A stretch of DNA of 63,749 bases, taken from the NCBI GenBank assembly GCA_044375415.1, contig JBILMS010000012.1, positions 1 to 63,749 of the forward strand, written 5' to 3'. Positions 54,174-63,089 of this stretch are shown here, in pieces. Every line of letters starts with the position of its first letter. Position 1 is the first letter of the stretch. The stretch comes from JAWXBG01 sp044375415. Lineage in GTDB: Bacteria; Bacteroidota; Bacteroidia; Flavobacteriales_D; Sanyastnellaceae. Position numbers and translations under genes: made by a program. Below the pieces are notes generated by a model, which had not been told where the DNA came from, made no database searches, and worked only from the letters and a program-made list of their open reading frames with translations.

Positions 54174-57100
54174 ATGAAAAAAATCTCACATGTAATCGTG
54201 TGGTTCGGACTCTGTCTAGCGCTACCCGTTCAAGCTCAAAAGAAAACTCCTCCTCCGGCAACTCCGGATTTTACATCCGAAATGTTTGGCGAACTGAGCT
54301 TTCGTAGCATCGGTCCGGCAGTCACTTCCGGACGTATTGCCGACTTCGCCGTTAACCCCGATAATCACAGCGAATATTATGTAGCATCTGCATCTGGAGG
54401 GGTATGGAAAACTACCAATCGCGGCGTGACCTTCGATCCAATATTCGACGGCGAAGGCTCCTACTCCATCGGTTGTGTTACCATAGATCCCTCAAACCCA
54501 GGCACTGTTTGGGTTGGTTCCGGTGAAAACAACAATCAACGTTCGGTAGCCTATGGCGATGGTGTTTACAAAAGCGAAGACGGTGGAAAGTCTTGGAAAA
54601 ATATGGGTCTCAAAGACTCCGAACATATTGCCGAAGTGCTTGTGCATCCCACTAATTCAAACATCATATATGTAGCCGCTTACGGACCTGTTTGGCGTGA
54701 AGGCGGCGAACGAGGCGTTTACAAATCGATCGATGGTGGGAGTACCTGGACAAACATAAAATCGGTAAGCACATTTACGGGTTGCAACGACATAGTTCTG
54801 GATCCGCGCAATCCGGACGTTCTATACGCCGCGTTTCATCAGCGTATGCGCAAAGTGCATACGTATATCGGCGGAGGTCCTGAATCGGCTATATACAAAT
54901 CCACTGATGGTGGTACCTCTTGGAAAAAACTCGAAGGTGGTTTACCGGGAGGCGATGTAGGTAGAATGGGATTAGCTATTAGTCCTGTAAATCCAGACGT
55001 CCTTTTCACCGTTATAGAAGCAAAAGACGGCAAAGGTGGTATTTATCGCTCTACAGATCGCGGAGCAAGTTGGGAAAAAAGAAGTGGCACTTTCACTAGT
55101 GGCAACTACTACCAAGAAATAGCCTGCGATCCTATTCTTGAAGATAGAATCTTTATTACAGATACATATTACAAGGTGAGTAATGACGGAGGAAAAACGG
55201 TTGTAAACCTTGGAGAAATAAATAAACACATCGATAATCATGCGATTTGGGTTGATCCAAAAGACGGCAATCACCTATTAGTTGGATGCGATGGCGGTGT
55301 CTACGAAACCTATGATTTTGCCGGATCCTGGGACTTTAAAGCGAACCTTCCCATTACACAATTTTACAAAGTATCTACCGACAACGCTTATCCATTCTAT
55401 TCGGTTCATGGTGGTACACAAGATAATTTAAGTCTCGGAGGACCATCGCGCAGTACTTCTATCAATGGAATCGTAAATTCAGATTGGTATGTAACTTCAA
55501 TTGGAGACGGATTCGAAACACAAGTAGATCCCACTAATCCCGATCTTATTTACGCACAAAGTCAATACGGCGGACTCATTCGCTATGATCGAAAAAGCGG
55601 CCAGTTCCTTCCGATAAAACCCATAGAAGGTGCAGGAGAAGCGGCGTACAGATGGAATTGGGATGCCCCGTTGTTCATCAGTCAACACAATTCATCACGT
55701 TTATACTTCGGCGCCAACAAACTTTTTAGAACCGACGACCAAGGAGATTCATGGAAAGTGATAAGCCCGGATCTCAGCAGACAAGTCGATAGAAATAAAA
55801 TGGAGATCATGGGTAAAATTTGGTCTGTCGATGCCATTGCAAAAAACGGAAGTACCGATATCTATGGTCAACTTACTAGCATCGCAGAATCAAAATTCGA
55901 TGAGAATCTTATCTGGGTTGGAACAGATGATGGTTTAATCCACGTAACCACTGATGGAGGTGCTAATTGGAGAAAAATCGACAATCTACCGGGAGTTCCT
56001 TCGCAGAGCTATGTTCATCAAATCATTGCCTCTTTGCATGATAAAAACATCGCTTACGTTTGTTTTAATCATCACCGTTACGGCGACTTCAAACCTTATG
56101 TTTTGAAAACTGCAGATGGTGGCAAAACATGGACGGCCATTCAATCGGATTTACCTGCAAGAGGCAGTGTCTATTCAATCGCCGAAGACCATGTAGATCC
56201 GCAACTTCTTTTTGTTGGGACAGAATTCGGTGTGTATTGCAGCAAAAATGGAGGTAAAAATTGGTTTGAATTGAGCTCCGGTTTACCCACAGTAGCCGTG
56301 CGTGACATCGAAATCCAACGTCGCGAAAATGATTTGGTACTCGGCACATTCGGACGTGGATTTTACATCCTCGACGACTATACCCCACTCCGCAATATCA
56401 CCAAAGCGGAAATGGAAAAACCCGCTACTATTTTACCGATCAAAGAAAGCCTCATGTTCATCGAGTCATACCCCATTGGTCTGCGCGACAAAGGACACAT
56501 GGGAAGCAGTTTTTACACAGCTCCAAACCCTTCGGTTGGTGCGGTCTTCACGTATCATATAAAAGAAGATATACTGTCTATAAAGGATAAAAGAAAAGAA
56601 TCTGAAAAAGCGAAATACGAGAAGAAAGAAAAAGTCTATTATCCTTCCATGGATTCACTCCGTCTTGAAGACAACCAGATTGCTCCTTACCTTTTAATTA
56701 CCATAAAAGACGAAGTAGGTGCCGTTGTTCGACACTTAAAAGCGCCGGCTAAAAAAGGACTTCACAGAATTACTTGGGACTTCCGATACGGAGTGCCCGG
56801 CCCTTTAAACGAGCGATATACTCCAGCACCTGACGAAGTTTTTGGAAGTGCTGAAGTCGGACATTTGTGTATGCCCGGGACCTACACCGTTTCCATTGCA
56901 TCCTATGAAGATGGTTTCTTAAAAGAATTGGCCGGACCACAATCGTTCACCTGCAAATTACTCGACAACTCGAGCACTCCGGTGGACATGAAATCTAATG
57001 TGGCTTTCTGGAAAAAAGTAACAGAAATTAGAAAAGCAAGCAGTGCCGTGTCCTCTATTCATGGTGATATGTTGTCGAAAATTACAACCATTGATGAAAG

Positions 57101-57455
57101 TGTTTTAGACATGCCGGCTCCGGCGCAAAACGTTCTGCAAAAATCTGCTGAACTTCGAAAGAAACTTCAGGCAATTGGTATACGATTGAATGGCGATGGA
57201 AGTCGCGCTCGAAGAGAATTTGAAACGGCTCCTTCCGTAAATGATCGCATTGGTACAATAGAGTATGCCGTGTGGTCCACCACTTCTCGTATACCAAAAA
57301 CCTACTTGGACGCCTATGACGTTGCTGCCAACGAATTTGCTCTTATTCTTGACGAATTAAAACTCGCTGAAAAAGATCTTGACTCTTTAGAAAAAGAAGT
57401 TGAACAAAACAACGCACCCTACACGCCCGGTAGATGGCCTGTTTGGAGTAAATAA
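54174..57455 (+). CDS. Sortilin/VPS10-like beta-propeller protein
   Basis: From the ATG at 54174 the protein has 1093 residues and a signal peptide (about 1-21, V-Q-A-Q). The first part (about 30-720) is a propeller with BNR/sortilin repeats (S-E-D-G-G-K-S-W, S-I-D-G-G-S-T-W, S-T-D-G-G-T-S-W, T-T-D-G-G-A-N-W). About 770-930 is a beta-sandwich-type region, and about 950-1090 a helical tail. It belongs to a widespread, experimentally poorly defined group often called glycosyl hydrolase. There is no T9SS sorting domain, so it may stay periplasmic. A strong terminator follows. Confidence 0.85.
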   Translation: MKKISHVIVWFGLCLALPVQAQKKTPPPATPDFTSEMFGELSFRSIGPAVTSGRIADFAVNPDNHSEYYVASASGGVWKTTNRGVTFDPIFDGEGSYSIGCVTIDPSNPGTVWVGSGENNNQRSVAYGDGVYKSEDGGKSWKNMGLKDSEHIAEVLVHPTNSNIIYVAAYGPVWREGGERGVYKSIDGGSTWTNIKSVSTFTGCNDIVLDPRNPDVLYAAFHQRMRKVHTYIGGGPESAIYKSTDGGTSWKKLEGGLPGGDVGRMGLAISPVNPDVLFTVIEAKDGKGGIYRSTDRGASWEKRSGTFTSGNYYQEIACDPILEDRIFITDTYYKVSNDGGKTVVNLGEINKHIDNHAIWVDPKDGNHLLVGCDGGVYETYDFAGSWDFKANLPITQFYKVSTDNAYPFYSVHGGTQDNLSLGGPSRSTSINGIVNSDWYVTSIGDGFETQVDPTNPDLIYAQSQYGGLIRYDRKSGQFLPIKPIEGAGEAAYRWNWDAPLFISQHNSSRLYFGANKLFRTDDQGDSWKVISPDLSRQVDRNKMEIMGKIWSVDAIAKNGSTDIYGQLTSIAESKFDENLIWVGTDDGLIHVTTDGGANWRKIDNLPGVPSQSYVHQIIASLHDKNIAYVCFNHHRYGDFKPYVLKTADGGKTWTAIQSDLPARGSVYSIAEDHVDPQLLFVGTEFGVYCSKNGGKNWFELSSGLPTVAVRDIEIQRRENDLVLGTFGRGFYILDDYTPLRNITKAEMEKPATILPIKESLMFIESYPIGLRDKGHMGSSFYTAPNPSVGAVFTYHIKEDILSIKDKRKESEKAKYEKKEKVYYPSMDSLRLEDNQIAPYLLITIKDEVGAVVRHLKAPAKKGLHRITWDFRYGVPGPLNERYTPAPDEVFGSAEVGHLCMPGTYTVSIASYEDGFLKELAGPQSFTCKLLDNSSTPVDMKSNVAFWKKVTEIRKASSAVSSIHGDMLSKITTIDESVLDMPAPAQNVLQKSAELRKKLQAIGIRLNGDGSRARREFETAPSVNDRIGTIEYAVWSTTSRIPKTYLDAYDVAANEFALILDELKLAEKDLDSLEKEVEQNNAPYTPGRWPVWSK

Positions 57456-57483
57456 GAAATAAACGAAGCCGCATAAAATAGAA

Positions 57484-57513
57484 ACGTCCGCTAAAAGCGG
57501 ACGTTTTTTTTTA
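57484..57513 (+). terminator. Strong Rho-independent terminator
   Basis: ACGTCCGC and GCGGACGT form an 8-bp perfect stem around TAAAA, followed by a run of nine T residues. It follows the stop of the sortilin-like gene by about 28 bp. Confidence 0.9.
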
Positions 57514-57557
57514 GATTTCCAATTGAAGTAATTTGCTTCAATTGATATGTGATATGA

Positions 57558-59015
57558 TCAATATCGGAATCCAAGACTCACCATTCCAATCCATTTAGTC
57601 TTGTCGAGTTTGGTTTCAGAAACTACACTAGGGTCATATAAAAAATACGATTCATCTCTATCTTGATAAGCCAAACTGAAGTCTATCGAAAAAGAATCTT
57701 TTCTCCATCCTGCACCACCCGAATACAAAATTTCAGGAGAATTAATAGCAGCACCACTCACGAAGGGACTTTGACGATAAGCCGCACCGGTTCTGAGACG
57801 TATGGCCTCTCCTACTCTCCACTCTACCCCCGCTTTTACCATGTGACTTCCACGATAGATGTCTTGTATCGCCTGATTTTCTGCATCAAAATTATAATCG
57901 TTTGCAGTACCTGAGCTTCGGAGTCTTGCTGTGCTATAATCGGTAAACTCATAGTCGGCGCTAATCAATCCGGACTTGCCCAAAACAAATGCCATATTAG
58001 CCATATAGCGAGCAGGAGTTCTCAAGGAATAATTAAAACTACCTAAAGGTGAATCCCAACTGTAGTCATCTCCATTGCGGAAATAAGAACTTACCACCGA
58101 AGAGTACGAATCTGCGAGACTCAAATAGGTTGGAGTGTGAATGGCAATTCCTGCACGAAGCCATTCTTGGATACGCGCAATCATTCCAATCTTCACATTA
58201 ATTCCTGTACCTCGCGTTTTTAAATCCTCGTTGTAAGACCAAGATGATAAAGTTTCATCTTCTTCAAAGTTTGATTCGGTGTAATGCGACTCTTCGGTAA
58301 ATCGAGTGCCCACAAAACCCAATCCAAGTCCAAAATACAAACGATCTTTATAGGCAGCGCCGTATGCAAAAGATGTTTCAGAACCTCTCCCCTGACGATT
58401 TATGCGTTTTGTCTGACGAACAGAACCACCGCTATACTCCGGAGTATAAAAAGTTCCGTTTTCATCTGATGGATTTATCAAATACGTCTGATATGCAAGA
58501 CCTGCTGTAAAAGGAACAGCATCGGTAATATCATCCGGGTGAATAGCAGCAGCTTGAGCCGCAAAAACATCAAGCAGAGTGGTATTAAAAGCATCGCCAC
58601 TTATTTGAATGTTTTGATTGTAATCTTGTGTGCGCACGTAAGCAATTCCAAAATTCGAAGTTGTCCAATCGGGATGTTTCGTTTTTGCACTTCCCACCAC
58701 ACCGACGTTATTTAAAAAGAAGTTTGGATACTCATCTTTCGCAGTACCATTTTCATATCTACTGCCGATTTGTGTATTGTTGATACCAAAACCAAATTCA
58801 AACGTCCCTCTTTTATACAAAGCTATTCCGGCAGGGTTTCCGGTGAATGAAGATAAATCCGCTCCCAGTGCACCAAATGCACCACCCATTCCAAGGCTTC
58901 TGGCAGATCCCGAAAAATCGCTGAGAGAATATCTCAGTGCATCCGTTTCATTTTGTGCAGACAAAAGTCCGGACAAAAGAATGGCTGCAGTCATGGTTAT
59001 GACTCTGCTTTTCAT
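57558..59015 (-). CDS. OmpP1/FadL-family outer-membrane protein
   Basis: The 485-residue protein has a signal peptide (about 1-20, L-L-S-A-Q) and the N-terminal features of FadL/OmpP1 relatives: G-S-A-R-S-L-G-M-G-G-A-F-G-A-L-G-A-D and the N-P-A-G-I motif. Alternating barrel strands fill the rest (Y-G-A-A-Y-K-D-R-L-Y-F-G-L-G-L-G-F-V-G; last strand S-L-G-F-R-Y). Such proteins import hydrophobic molecules; the cargo is unknown. It lies 19 bp after the lipoprotein gene and is probably co-transcribed. Confidence 0.85.
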   Translation of the reverse strand: MKSRVITMTAAILLSGLLSAQNETDALRYSLSDFSGSARSLGMGGAFGALGADLSSFTGNPAGIALYKRGTFEFGFGINNTQIGSRYENGTAKDEYPNFFLNNVGVVGSAKTKHPDWTTSNFGIAYVRTQDYNQNIQISGDAFNTTLLDVFAAQAAAIHPDDITDAVPFTAGLAYQTYLINPSDENGTFYTPEYSGGSVRQTKRINRQGRGSETSFAYGAAYKDRLYFGLGLGFVGTRFTEESHYTESNFEEDETLSSWSYNEDLKTRGTGINVKIGMIARIQEWLRAGIAIHTPTYLSLADSYSSVVSSYFRNGDDYSWDSPLGSFNYSLRTPARYMANMAFVLGKSGLISADYEFTDYSTARLRSSGTANDYNFDAENQAIQDIYRGSHMVKAGVEWRVGEAIRLRTGAAYRQSPFVSGAAINSPEILYSGGAGWRKDSFSIDFSLAYQDRDESYFLYDPSVVSETKLDKTKWIGMVSLGFRY

Positions 59016-59034
59016 ACGTTTCAGATTTTAGTAA

Positions 59035-60339
59035 TTACCGTTTCTTACCACTTGACGAAGACGAAGATGAACTTCTTCCACCGCCGCCACCACCACCTGA
59101 TGGCCTAGACCCACCACCACTTCCACCGCTCGATGGAGAAGGTGAATACGATGGTTTACTGCTATTTCTAGAAGGAGAAGAATCGGATTTTGATGATCCC
59201 GATTCACGGTGATCACTCGACTTTTTCTCCACTTTCGATCCACCCGAATTACTTCCGGACGAAGATGGCTTTTGTCTTTCAGGATTTTGATTCACTCCTG
59301 AATTACGGTCGTTGCCTTTTGCAGTCGGTCGCTTCGTATTGTTGTGTGACGGAGTATAATATTCGTCGCTATTACCTTTCGAAGAACCGCCATTCGAAGC
59401 GGGACGTGTAGAAACGTATGGCTTATTCGATATATCCGGAAAGTTAATTCTACCGTCTTTTCCATCAGATGCAGATTCCGTATCATTCGTATTGAAATCC
59501 ACCGGACGATTTACAGGACTGAACGTGGTGCGCGCAGGTTCCTTTTCAATAGTCATTGGTTTTTCGGCACCACCTCTTACAACGCCATCTGTACCGGCTA
59601 CTATACCTCCATCAGAAGGATTAGCTTGAATCGGTTTTTTCGGTTTTGTAATTCTATCGGAATAAAGCGCACCGCCCGTATAATTTGAATTTACATTAGA
59701 CCCGGTCGATACACCTGTATGATGTCCATAATAGGTTCCATTTCCACCACCTACAGCACCATCATCCCAAATATTTCCGGCATAAGGCGAACCGCAATAA
59801 CCAGCGCCAAAGTTGTTATAACCCCAACCATATCCCCAAGGATTATAAAACGGACTTCCCCAGTATGGATCCCATAAACCACCGTAACATCCGGTGAACC
59901 AAGGGTCGTAATACCATGGATTATTCCAAGAATTAAAACCCCATCCGCCGTATCCTGCCCATCCCCAATTGTAGGAAAGACGCCATCCCCAAATAGGGCT
60001 CCACGTCCAATTTGAGCCAAAAGGCGACATCAGATTCGTATTAATACCGGTACCCCAATTATTATTAAAACCATCATTTCCGTAGTAATTATTGATTACG
60101 TCGGCATTCTGTTCACCCTGATAATATTCATCCTGTTCAGGGCTTTCATAATAGTCTTCTTCGCCCGAAGTCTGAGTTACCTCAGCAACAGGTAGATCCG
60201 AAATGAAAGTCTCACCGGGTTGGTAATACACTTCATCATCTTCATACGATTTCCCACCAGTCACATACGCAGTCTGCGTACATGAAAATGCAAAAAGAGA
60301 AAGTCCCAAAACGAGTGCGGTCCATTTTAAGTGTTTCAT
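59035..60339 (-). CDS. Gly/Ser/Asn/Trp-rich lipoprotein
   Basis: From the ATG at 60339 the protein has 434 residues; a longer frame adds 48 residues from upstream DNA and is less likely. The lipobox is A-F-S-C (C20). Residues about 85-210 form a low-complexity Asn/Gly/Trp/Tyr/Pro-rich region with repeated W-G, Y-W-G and N-P-W-Y elements. The C-terminal third is Ser/Gly/Pro/Lys-rich and ends in a Gly stretch, a Ser stretch and G-K-K-R. No enzyme motif. It looks like a disordered surface or envelope component. It precedes the FadL-like gene by 19 bp. Confidence 0.7.
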   Translation of the reverse strand: MKHLKWTALVLGLSLFAFSCTQTAYVTGGKSYEDDEVYYQPGETFISDLPVAEVTQTSGEEDYYESPEQDEYYQGEQNADVINNYYGNDGFNNNWGTGINTNLMSPFGSNWTWSPIWGWRLSYNWGWAGYGGWGFNSWNNPWYYDPWFTGCYGGLWDPYWGSPFYNPWGYGWGYNNFGAGYCGSPYAGNIWDDGAVGGGNGTYYGHHTGVSTGSNVNSNYTGGALYSDRITKPKKPIQANPSDGGIVAGTDGVVRGGAEKPMTIEKEPARTTFSPVNRPVDFNTNDTESASDGKDGRINFPDISNKPYVSTRPASNGGSSKGNSDEYYTPSHNNTKRPTAKGNDRNSGVNQNPERQKPSSSGSNSGGSKVEKKSSDHRESGSSKSDSSPSRNSSKPSYSPSPSSGGSGGGSRPSGGGGGGGRSSSSSSSSGKKR

Positions 60340-60453
60340 TGCGCCGGGGTTTTTAATGTTCATTCTTCGTAGGTTGGCTAAAAGTACATCTTCATTCAAT
60401 ACTTTTGCCGAACAAGATTTGCAAATACCATACCACAAAGTTAACGAAAAGTT

Positions 60454-61923
60454 ATGAGCGAAAAACTCACCTCCCGCGACCAAGATTATTCAAAATGGTA
60501 CAATGAATTGGTCTCAATGGCCGATCTCGCGCAACACAGCGATGTCAAGGGTTGTATGGTTATCAAACCCTATGGATACGCCATTTGGGAAAAGATGCGC
60601 GATGCCCTCGATAAGATGTTCAAGGACACCGGACACCAAAACGCTTACTTCCCTCTTTTCATCCCAAAATCATATTTTAACAAAGAAGCAGCCCACGTTG
60701 AGGGGTTTGCTAAAGAATGTGCGGTGGTTACTCACTACCGCCTAAAAATAGAAGATGGTCAGATTGTAGTGGATCCGGATGCCAAGCTAGAAGAGGAATT
60801 GATTGTTCGTCCTACCTCCGAGACTATAATATGGAATACATACAAAGGATGGATCCAGAGCTACCGCGACTTGCCTATACTAGTTAATCAGTGGGCCAAT
60901 GTGGTTCGCTGGGAAATGCGTACGCGACTATTTCTGAGAACAACCGAGTTTTTGTGGCAAGAAGGTCATACAGCGCATGCCACCGCTGCTGAAGCCATTG
61001 CAGAAGCCGAACAAATGCTCGATGTCTATACTGATTTCGCCGAAAAATGGCTTTCCATGCCTGTGATTCGCGGAAGGAAAACAGAATCTGAACGATTTGC
61101 CGGTGCCATCGATACCTATTGTATTGAAGCACTCATGCAAGATGGAAAAGCTCTTCAAGCCGGTACCAGCCACTTCTTAGGACAAAACTTTGCGAAAGCA
61201 TTTGACGTGAAGTTCACATCGAAAGAAGGCCAATTGGATTATGTCTGGGCTACATCGTGGGGAGTGACCACACGTTTGATTGGAGCATTGATCATGACTC
61301 ACAGCGATGATAAGGGTCTTCGCTTGCCTCCGAGGATTGCTCCTATTCACGTCGTAATTGTACCTATATATAAAGGTCTAGAACAACTAGAAGTAATTCG
61401 CGAACGAGTTTCACCTCTGTTGGCAGCTCTAAAAAGTAAAGGCATCGTTGTGAAATTTGACGACGACGATACTAAACGTTCAGGATGGAAATTTGCCGAA
61501 TATGAGTTGAAAGGAGTTCCGGTGCGCGTTGCTATTGGTCCAAAAGACCTTGAAAACAACTCTGCCGAAGTTGTTCGCCGCGATACAGGTGAAAAACAAG
61601 TCATTTCGTGGGATAACTTGGAATCACACATCGAATTTTTGATGACCGATATTCAAGAAAATTTGTACAATCAAGCTCTTCAATTCCGCGACAACAACAT
61701 AACTGAAGTGAACGACTACGAAACGTTTAAGGAATTATTGGATAGCAAAGGTGGCTTCTTATCCGCTCATTGGGATGGAACAGCTGAAACGGAAGAGAAA
61801 GTGAAAAACGAAACGAAAGCAACGATTCGCTGCATTCCTTTGGACGCAAAAGAAGAAGCCGGTACTTGCATGGTAACCGGAAAACCTTCTAACAAGAGAG
61901 TTCTTTTTGCCCGAGCATATTAA
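60454..61923 (+). CDS. proS: Prolyl-tRNA synthetase
   Basis: The 489-residue class II synthetase charges tRNA-Pro. Class II motifs: motif 2 R-W-E-M-R-T-R-L-F-L-R-T-T-E-F (about 153-167), then E-G-H-T-A-H, and motif 3 G-V-T-T-R-L-I-G-A-L-I-M-T-H-S. The anticodon-binding domain follows (A-P-I-H-V-V-I-V-P, G-W-K-F-A-E-Y-E-L-K-G-V-P-V-R-V-A-I-G-P), and a C-terminal zinc-binding-like domain with C-x-C type residues ends in F-A-R-A-Y, typical of the short archaeal/eukaryote-type ProRS. A TACTTTTG box at 60400-60407 could be its -7 element. Confidence 0.96.
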   Translation: MSEKLTSRDQDYSKWYNELVSMADLAQHSDVKGCMVIKPYGYAIWEKMRDALDKMFKDTGHQNAYFPLFIPKSYFNKEAAHVEGFAKECAVVTHYRLKIEDGQIVVDPDAKLEEELIVRPTSETIIWNTYKGWIQSYRDLPILVNQWANVVRWEMRTRLFLRTTEFLWQEGHTAHATAAEAIAEAEQMLDVYTDFAEKWLSMPVIRGRKTESERFAGAIDTYCIEALMQDGKALQAGTSHFLGQNFAKAFDVKFTSKEGQLDYVWATSWGVTTRLIGALIMTHSDDKGLRLPPRIAPIHVVIVPIYKGLEQLEVIRERVSPLLAALKSKGIVVKFDDDDTKRSGWKFAEYELKGVPVRVAIGPKDLENNSAEVVRRDTGEKQVISWDNLESHIEFLMTDIQENLYNQALQFRDNNITEVNDYETFKELLDSKGGFLSAHWDGTAETEEKVKNETKATIRCIPLDAKEEAGTCMVTGKPSNKRVLFARAY

Positions 61924-61938
61924 AATACATTTCTCGCT

Positions 61939-62616
61939 ATGACTACACACGAAAATATTCTGAAGATGCTCGAAGAGAAGAGCATTTTGAAACAAGATGT
62001 TTTTGCTAATACACTTTCAAATTTCGGGAAATTAAAATCCACGTTAAAATCGTGTGTAGAAAAGTTAGATAAAGACTTCGCGAAAAAAGATTCGAGAGTC
62101 ACATTTCAATTCACCGACAAGGGTGACTACCAAGCTCAAATAAAATTTGCAGGCGACATTCTAATTTTCACCATGCATACTAATGTCTTTGAATTAGATC
62201 AAGGCCATAGTCTTTGGAAGTCGAGTTATTTGAAAGACCATCCGGAGAACAGTTACGTAGGAGTGATTAACATATACAACTTTTTATCCGATTCATTTAA
62301 ATACAATCGCACCTCAGACATTGGTTATCTCATTGGTCGCATCTTTATCAATCGAGAAAATCACTTTTTTGTACAGGGTAAAAAAAATCTCGGATATCTT
62401 TTCAATGATTTCGTGAACGGTGTATTAACCGATCAAGTTCTTTGCGACATCGTGGAGAATGCTATCCTTCACTGCCTCGATTTTGATCTTCTCATACCTC
62501 CCTACGAAAACGTCCAGCAGATCAGCGTAGAAGAAATACAGTCCATAACCGAAACACATGCACTTGCAACGGGTAAGAGACTTGGGTTTCAGTTTGGCTT
62601 GGAGGAAGGGAAGTAG
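61939..62616 (+). CDS. Conserved protein of unknown function downstream of proS
   Basis: I cannot name a family for this 225-residue protein. It has no signal peptide or membrane segment. The N-terminal half is helical and charged (E-K-S-I-L-K-Q-D-V, L-K-S-C-V-E-K-L-D-K-D-F), followed by a mixed region with F-T-M-H-T-N-V-F-E-L and Y-N-F-L-S-D-S-F. It starts 15 bp after proS on the same strand and is probably co-transcribed with it. Confidence 0.65.
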   Translation: MTTHENILKMLEEKSILKQDVFANTLSNFGKLKSTLKSCVEKLDKDFAKKDSRVTFQFTDKGDYQAQIKFAGDILIFTMHTNVFELDQGHSLWKSSYLKDHPENSYVGVINIYNFLSDSFKYNRTSDIGYLIGRIFINRENHFFVQGKKNLGYLFNDFVNGVLTDQVLCDIVENAILHCLDFDLLIPPYENVQQISVEEIQSITETHALATGKRLGFQFGLEEGK

Positions 62617-62855
62617 GGAGTCGATGATGAATTATGAATGATGAATGCGTCCTCCCGAGCGACGAAGAATGAGGAGCCGAAGCATGAATGGATTTAGGTG
62701 AAACTGAGCTGTTCATTCTTTTGATATTGCTTTTTGGATTCTGAAAATGACCCCGGACGTGCGTTTCAGCCAAAGCCATACACCTGCCAGAAGGATTTCA
62801 ATAAATTCATTTACAGTCTATTAATCAAGTCCGTTCATCTTTTTTTCAATCTCTC

Positions 62856-62885
62856 TTTGACTTTTCTGAATTCTGCTTACATTTG
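62856..62885 (+). promoter_or_regulatory. tRNA-Glu promoter
   Basis: TTTG at 62856-62859 and TACATTTG at 62878-62885 are separated by 18 bp, one less than the consensus spacing of 19. The predicted start is near 62892, 13 bp before the mature tRNA. Confidence 0.65.
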
Positions 62886-62904
62886 CACTCCATTTTTAGA
62901 AAAT

Positions 62905-62976
62905 GGCCCGTTCGTCTAGGGGTTAGGACACCAGATTTTCATTCTGGTAACAGGGGTTCGATTCCCCTACGGGCTA
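62905..62976 (+). tRNA. tRNA-Glu (UUC)
   Basis: The 72-nt sequence folds as a cloverleaf. The acceptor GGCCCGT pairs with ACGGGCT (with one G-U at the first pair), the anticodon stem is CCAGA/TCTGG around TTTTCAT with anticodon TTC, and the T-arm has GGTTCGATTCC. The discriminator base is A; CCA is not encoded. The 3' end is a common integration site for mobile elements. Confidence 0.97.
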
Positions 62977-62991
62977 CGATCACTTATCTGC

Positions 62992-63034
62992 AAGCCTCTG
63001 TGAATAAAGAATTTACAGGGGCTTTTTGTTTTTT
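62992..63034 (+). terminator. Rho-independent terminator after tRNA-Glu
   Basis: AAGCCTCTGTGAA and TTTACAGGGGCTT form a 13-bp stem with two G-U pairs, followed by TTTTTGTTTTTT. It lies 16 bp after the tRNA. Confidence 0.85.
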
Positions 63035-63089
63035 GAGTAACAATAGAGTAACAAGACTTACAAGAACAGTCCACAGAAGTTTACGCTCA

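Noticed and set aside
60340..60483. Longer N-terminus of the Gly/Ser-rich lipoprotein
   Set aside because: A lipoprotein signal starts at 60339; the extension overlaps the proS leader and start.
63035..63053. GAGTAACA repeats as an attachment site
   Set aside because: Two 8-mers are too short, and no second end is visible in the window.
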